Positions 62,529 to 64,000 of a stretch of 64,000 nt of DNA are shown one piece after another. Numbering within the stretch: position 1 is the first letter of the stretch; each line of letters begins with the position of its first letter. Origin of the DNA: Shewanella amazonensis SB2B (GTDB taxonomy: Bacteria > Pseudomonadota > Gammaproteobacteria > Enterobacterales > Shewanellaceae); contig NC_008700.1 of NCBI RefSeq assembly GCF_000015245.1, forward strand, positions 812,001 to 876,000, in the 5' to 3' direction. The notes below the pieces were generated by a model, which saw nothing but the letters and a program-made list of their open reading frames with translations, was not told where the DNA came from and did no database searches. Made by a program: the position numbers and the translations under genes.

Positions 62529-63211
62529 AATTGCATCTGCGTCGAACTCAGCGCGGTCAGGCCATGTTCGAATTCAATCTGGTGTTGCCGCTTCTCATCC
62601 CCTTCGTGCTGCTGGGGATGATGCTGGCAGTACAGTGGGCGTTTGTGTATGTGGCTAAAACCACGCTGGATTCGGCGACTGCCAAAGCGGTACGTGCCGG
62701 TGCACTGGATCACGGCAGTCGCAGTGCGATGAATCGGGCGTTGGCCGAAGGTCTGGTGCCTTTGTATGTCCGTGAGACAGGACTGACAGACGCGCAGCTG
62801 GCCATGGTCGAAGCGAGAGCCGCCGTGGCGCTGCAAAGCAGGCTGACAGTGCTCAGCCCCACACAGGCTGTGTTCGACCGTTTTAAATACCGAGCCCGGG
62901 TCAACAATAACTCGGTATACGAAATCCCCAACGACAACCTCATGTACCGCAGCACGGCACAACAGGATGTGGGTGACGGCCGTAAGCTCAATATTCAGGA
63001 CGCCAATTTACTGCAAATAGAAGTGCGATGGTGCCACAAATTGGTGGTGCCATTTGCCAACTATATGATTGAAAAGATTATTACCTCGATAGAGTACCTG
63101 CCCGGCAATGAACAGCTTGCCTGTAATGCTCTGGGTGCCGCCACCGGGGATGTGTATTTGGCCATGGTTTCACAGGGGATGATGCGGATGCAAACCCCCT
63201 TCAGGATGTAA
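62525..63211 (+). CDS. TadE-like pseudopilin, 228 aa
   Basis: N-terminus RRTQRGQAMFEFNLVLPLLIPFVLLGMMLAVQWAFVYVA is the TadE-type processing motif and helix (R-G-Q-A-M-F-E). The soluble part includes TLDSATAKAVRAGALDHG, a CRN-like LLQIEVRWCHKLVVPFANYMIEKI and a methionine-rich end. It shares the processed helix pattern with the 295-aa TadE-like protein. Probably a minor pseudopilin. Starts by overlapping the tadD stop (ATGA). Confidence 0.78.
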   Translation: MKLHLRRTQRGQAMFEFNLVLPLLIPFVLLGMMLAVQWAFVYVAKTTLDSATAKAVRAGALDHGSRSAMNRALAEGLVPLYVRETGLTDAQLAMVEARAAVALQSRLTVLSPTQAVFDRFKYRARVNNNSVYEIPNDNLMYRSTAQQDVGDGRKLNIQDANLLQIEVRWCHKLVVPFANYMIEKIITSIEYLPGNEQLACNALGAATGDVYLAMVSQGMMRMQTPFRM

Positions 63212-63228
63212 GTGATAAGGGAATAACA

Positions 63229-64000
63229 ATGAACCATAAAAAGCTCACGCTGGCGTTGATGGTTGCCAGCTCTTTGGCCCTGGGCGGCTGCAATGGCGAA
63301 CTCGAGCCAGGGGAGGGGGGCACACCCACCACTCCGCCTACCACGCCACCGGATTCGGGCAACCCCACTACGCCGCCTACCACCCCCGACGATGAGGACA
63401 AGGTGGGGACCTGGGAAAACAAAGATGAAGATGATGATGGCATCGCGGATGACAAGGATGATTATCCCTTCGATGCCCAGCGCAGTCAGTATCCCAGCTT
63501 TAATGAAGCAGAACCCAACGATAATCCCGGGGTGGCTACGCCCATCAGTCTGGACGGCGGCGTTGTGGTTAACGGGGTGATCTCCTCTGAGCTGGACAAG
63601 GGCGATCTCTATCGTTTTTCGCTGACCGAACCCACATCGCTCACCGCATATTTGTATGCCCAGTCACCCAGATTCCTGCCTCAGGTGTATGTCTCCAATG
63701 AGCAGGGGCTGGTGCAGAACGATATAGTGTTGCACAAGAGCCAAAGCCCCAACGTCTATGTAGTGAATTTTCAGCTGCATGAGGCCGGTACTTATCACCT
63801 CAGTGTGATAGATGAAGCCTTCTCGGGTGAACCCGATTTGAGCTATCAGGTCACCATGTTTGTGGATGCCGATGTTGACGCCTTCGATGATGAGAAAGAG
63901 CTGGCTTTAGGCTCAGATATCGAAAATCAGGACCTCGATGCCGATGGCATCATCGATGGTTTGGAGTTTTCCGGCACCCTGGCTTTTATTGGTACGGATA
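63229..64000 (+). CDS. Lipoprotein with PPC and TSP3-type calcium repeats, truncated
   Basis: Begins ATG 63229 (AAGGGA upstream); open for 257 codons to the right edge. Lipobox LALGGC, cysteine at residue 21. A Pro/Thr/Gly-rich linker (TPTTPPTTPPDSGNP) follows, then Asp-rich repeats (DEDDDGIADDKDDYPFD), then a PPC domain (EAEPNDNPGVATPISLDGGVVVNGVI ... DLYRFSL), then another Asp-rich repeat (LDADGIIDGLE) like thrombospondin type 3 calcium sites. Probably a surface or pilus-tip-exposed protein. Function is inferred from context. Confidence 0.75.
   Translation, partial: MNHKKLTLALMVASSLALGGCNGELEPGEGGTPTTPPTTPPDSGNPTTPPTTPDDEDKVGTWENKDEDDDGIADDKDDYPFDAQRSQYPSFNEAEPNDNPGVATPISLDGGVVVNGVISSELDKGDLYRFSLTEPTSLTAYLYAQSPRFLPQVYVSNEQGLVQNDIVLHKSQSPNVYVVNFQLHEAGTYHLSVIDEAFSGEPDLSYQVTMFVDADVDAFDDEKELALGSDIENQDLDADGIIDGLEFSGTLAFIGTD

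Overview
The window reads as chromosomal DNA of a Shewanella-like marine gammaproteobacterium. This is inferred from the style of the AroG, ArgR, malate dehydrogenase, RlhA and Fpr proteins, from Fur-, ArgR- and FNR-type sites, and from the moderate GC content; no database was searched. Both edges cut genes: a lipoprotein at the left (minus strand) and a lipoprotein with PPC and calcium-binding repeats at the right (plus strand). I saw no rRNA, tRNA, CRISPR array, insertion sequence or prophage.

Left part (1-15.9 kb): a secreted alpha/beta hydrolase with a lipoprotein; aroG; an Atm1-type ABC exporter; a DUF5610 protein; ferredoxin-NADP reductase (fpr) and a glutathione S-transferase; a ferric-iron ABC importer (fbpABC) whose promoter is overlapped by a perfect 7-1-7 Fur box; gamma-glutamyltransferase; a DyP-type peroxidase; and argR. 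Several small genes (58, 86 and 63 aa, and a doubtful 47 aa one) lie between them.

Centre (16-51.3 kb): mdh; an RND efflux operon with two adaptor subunits and one pump; a cupin; rlhA (23S rRNA C2501 hydroxylation); a PH-domain protein; a large TonB-dependent receptor; an XRE/DUF3612 regulator with an IrrE-like region and three 14-bp-phased repeats at its start; a GST and a monooxygenase-fold protein; two M24 metallopeptidases; an MFS transporter; a ROK-type kinase lacking the usual zinc motif; a 913-aa ankyrin protein with a membrane tail; an FKBP isomerase; a DUF418/DUF1294 pair; an SbtA-type permease divergent from a LysR regulator next to a perfect 12-4-12 palindrome; a SatP-type acetate transporter with an FNR-like site; and two tandem OmpA-domain proteins, each carrying two DUF4892-like modules.

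Right part (51.4-64 kb): a LuxR-type regulator followed by a compact Tad/Flp pilus locus. It holds two Flp pilins separated by a strong hairpin, TadG/TadE-like pseudopilin proteins, a secreted protein, a 64-aa pilin-like protein, RcpC/CpaB, the RcpA/CpaC secretin, a TadA ATPase with an N-terminal FHA domain, TadB, TadC, a DUF192 protein, a TPR lipoprotein (TadD-like), another TadE-like protein and the truncated right-edge lipoprotein. Many of these genes overlap by 4 bp, so they are probably translationally coupled. No TadZ and no prepilin peptidase is seen inside the window. The FHA-TadA fusion without TadZ, together with the embedded DUF192 and mini-pilin genes, is the most unusual system here.
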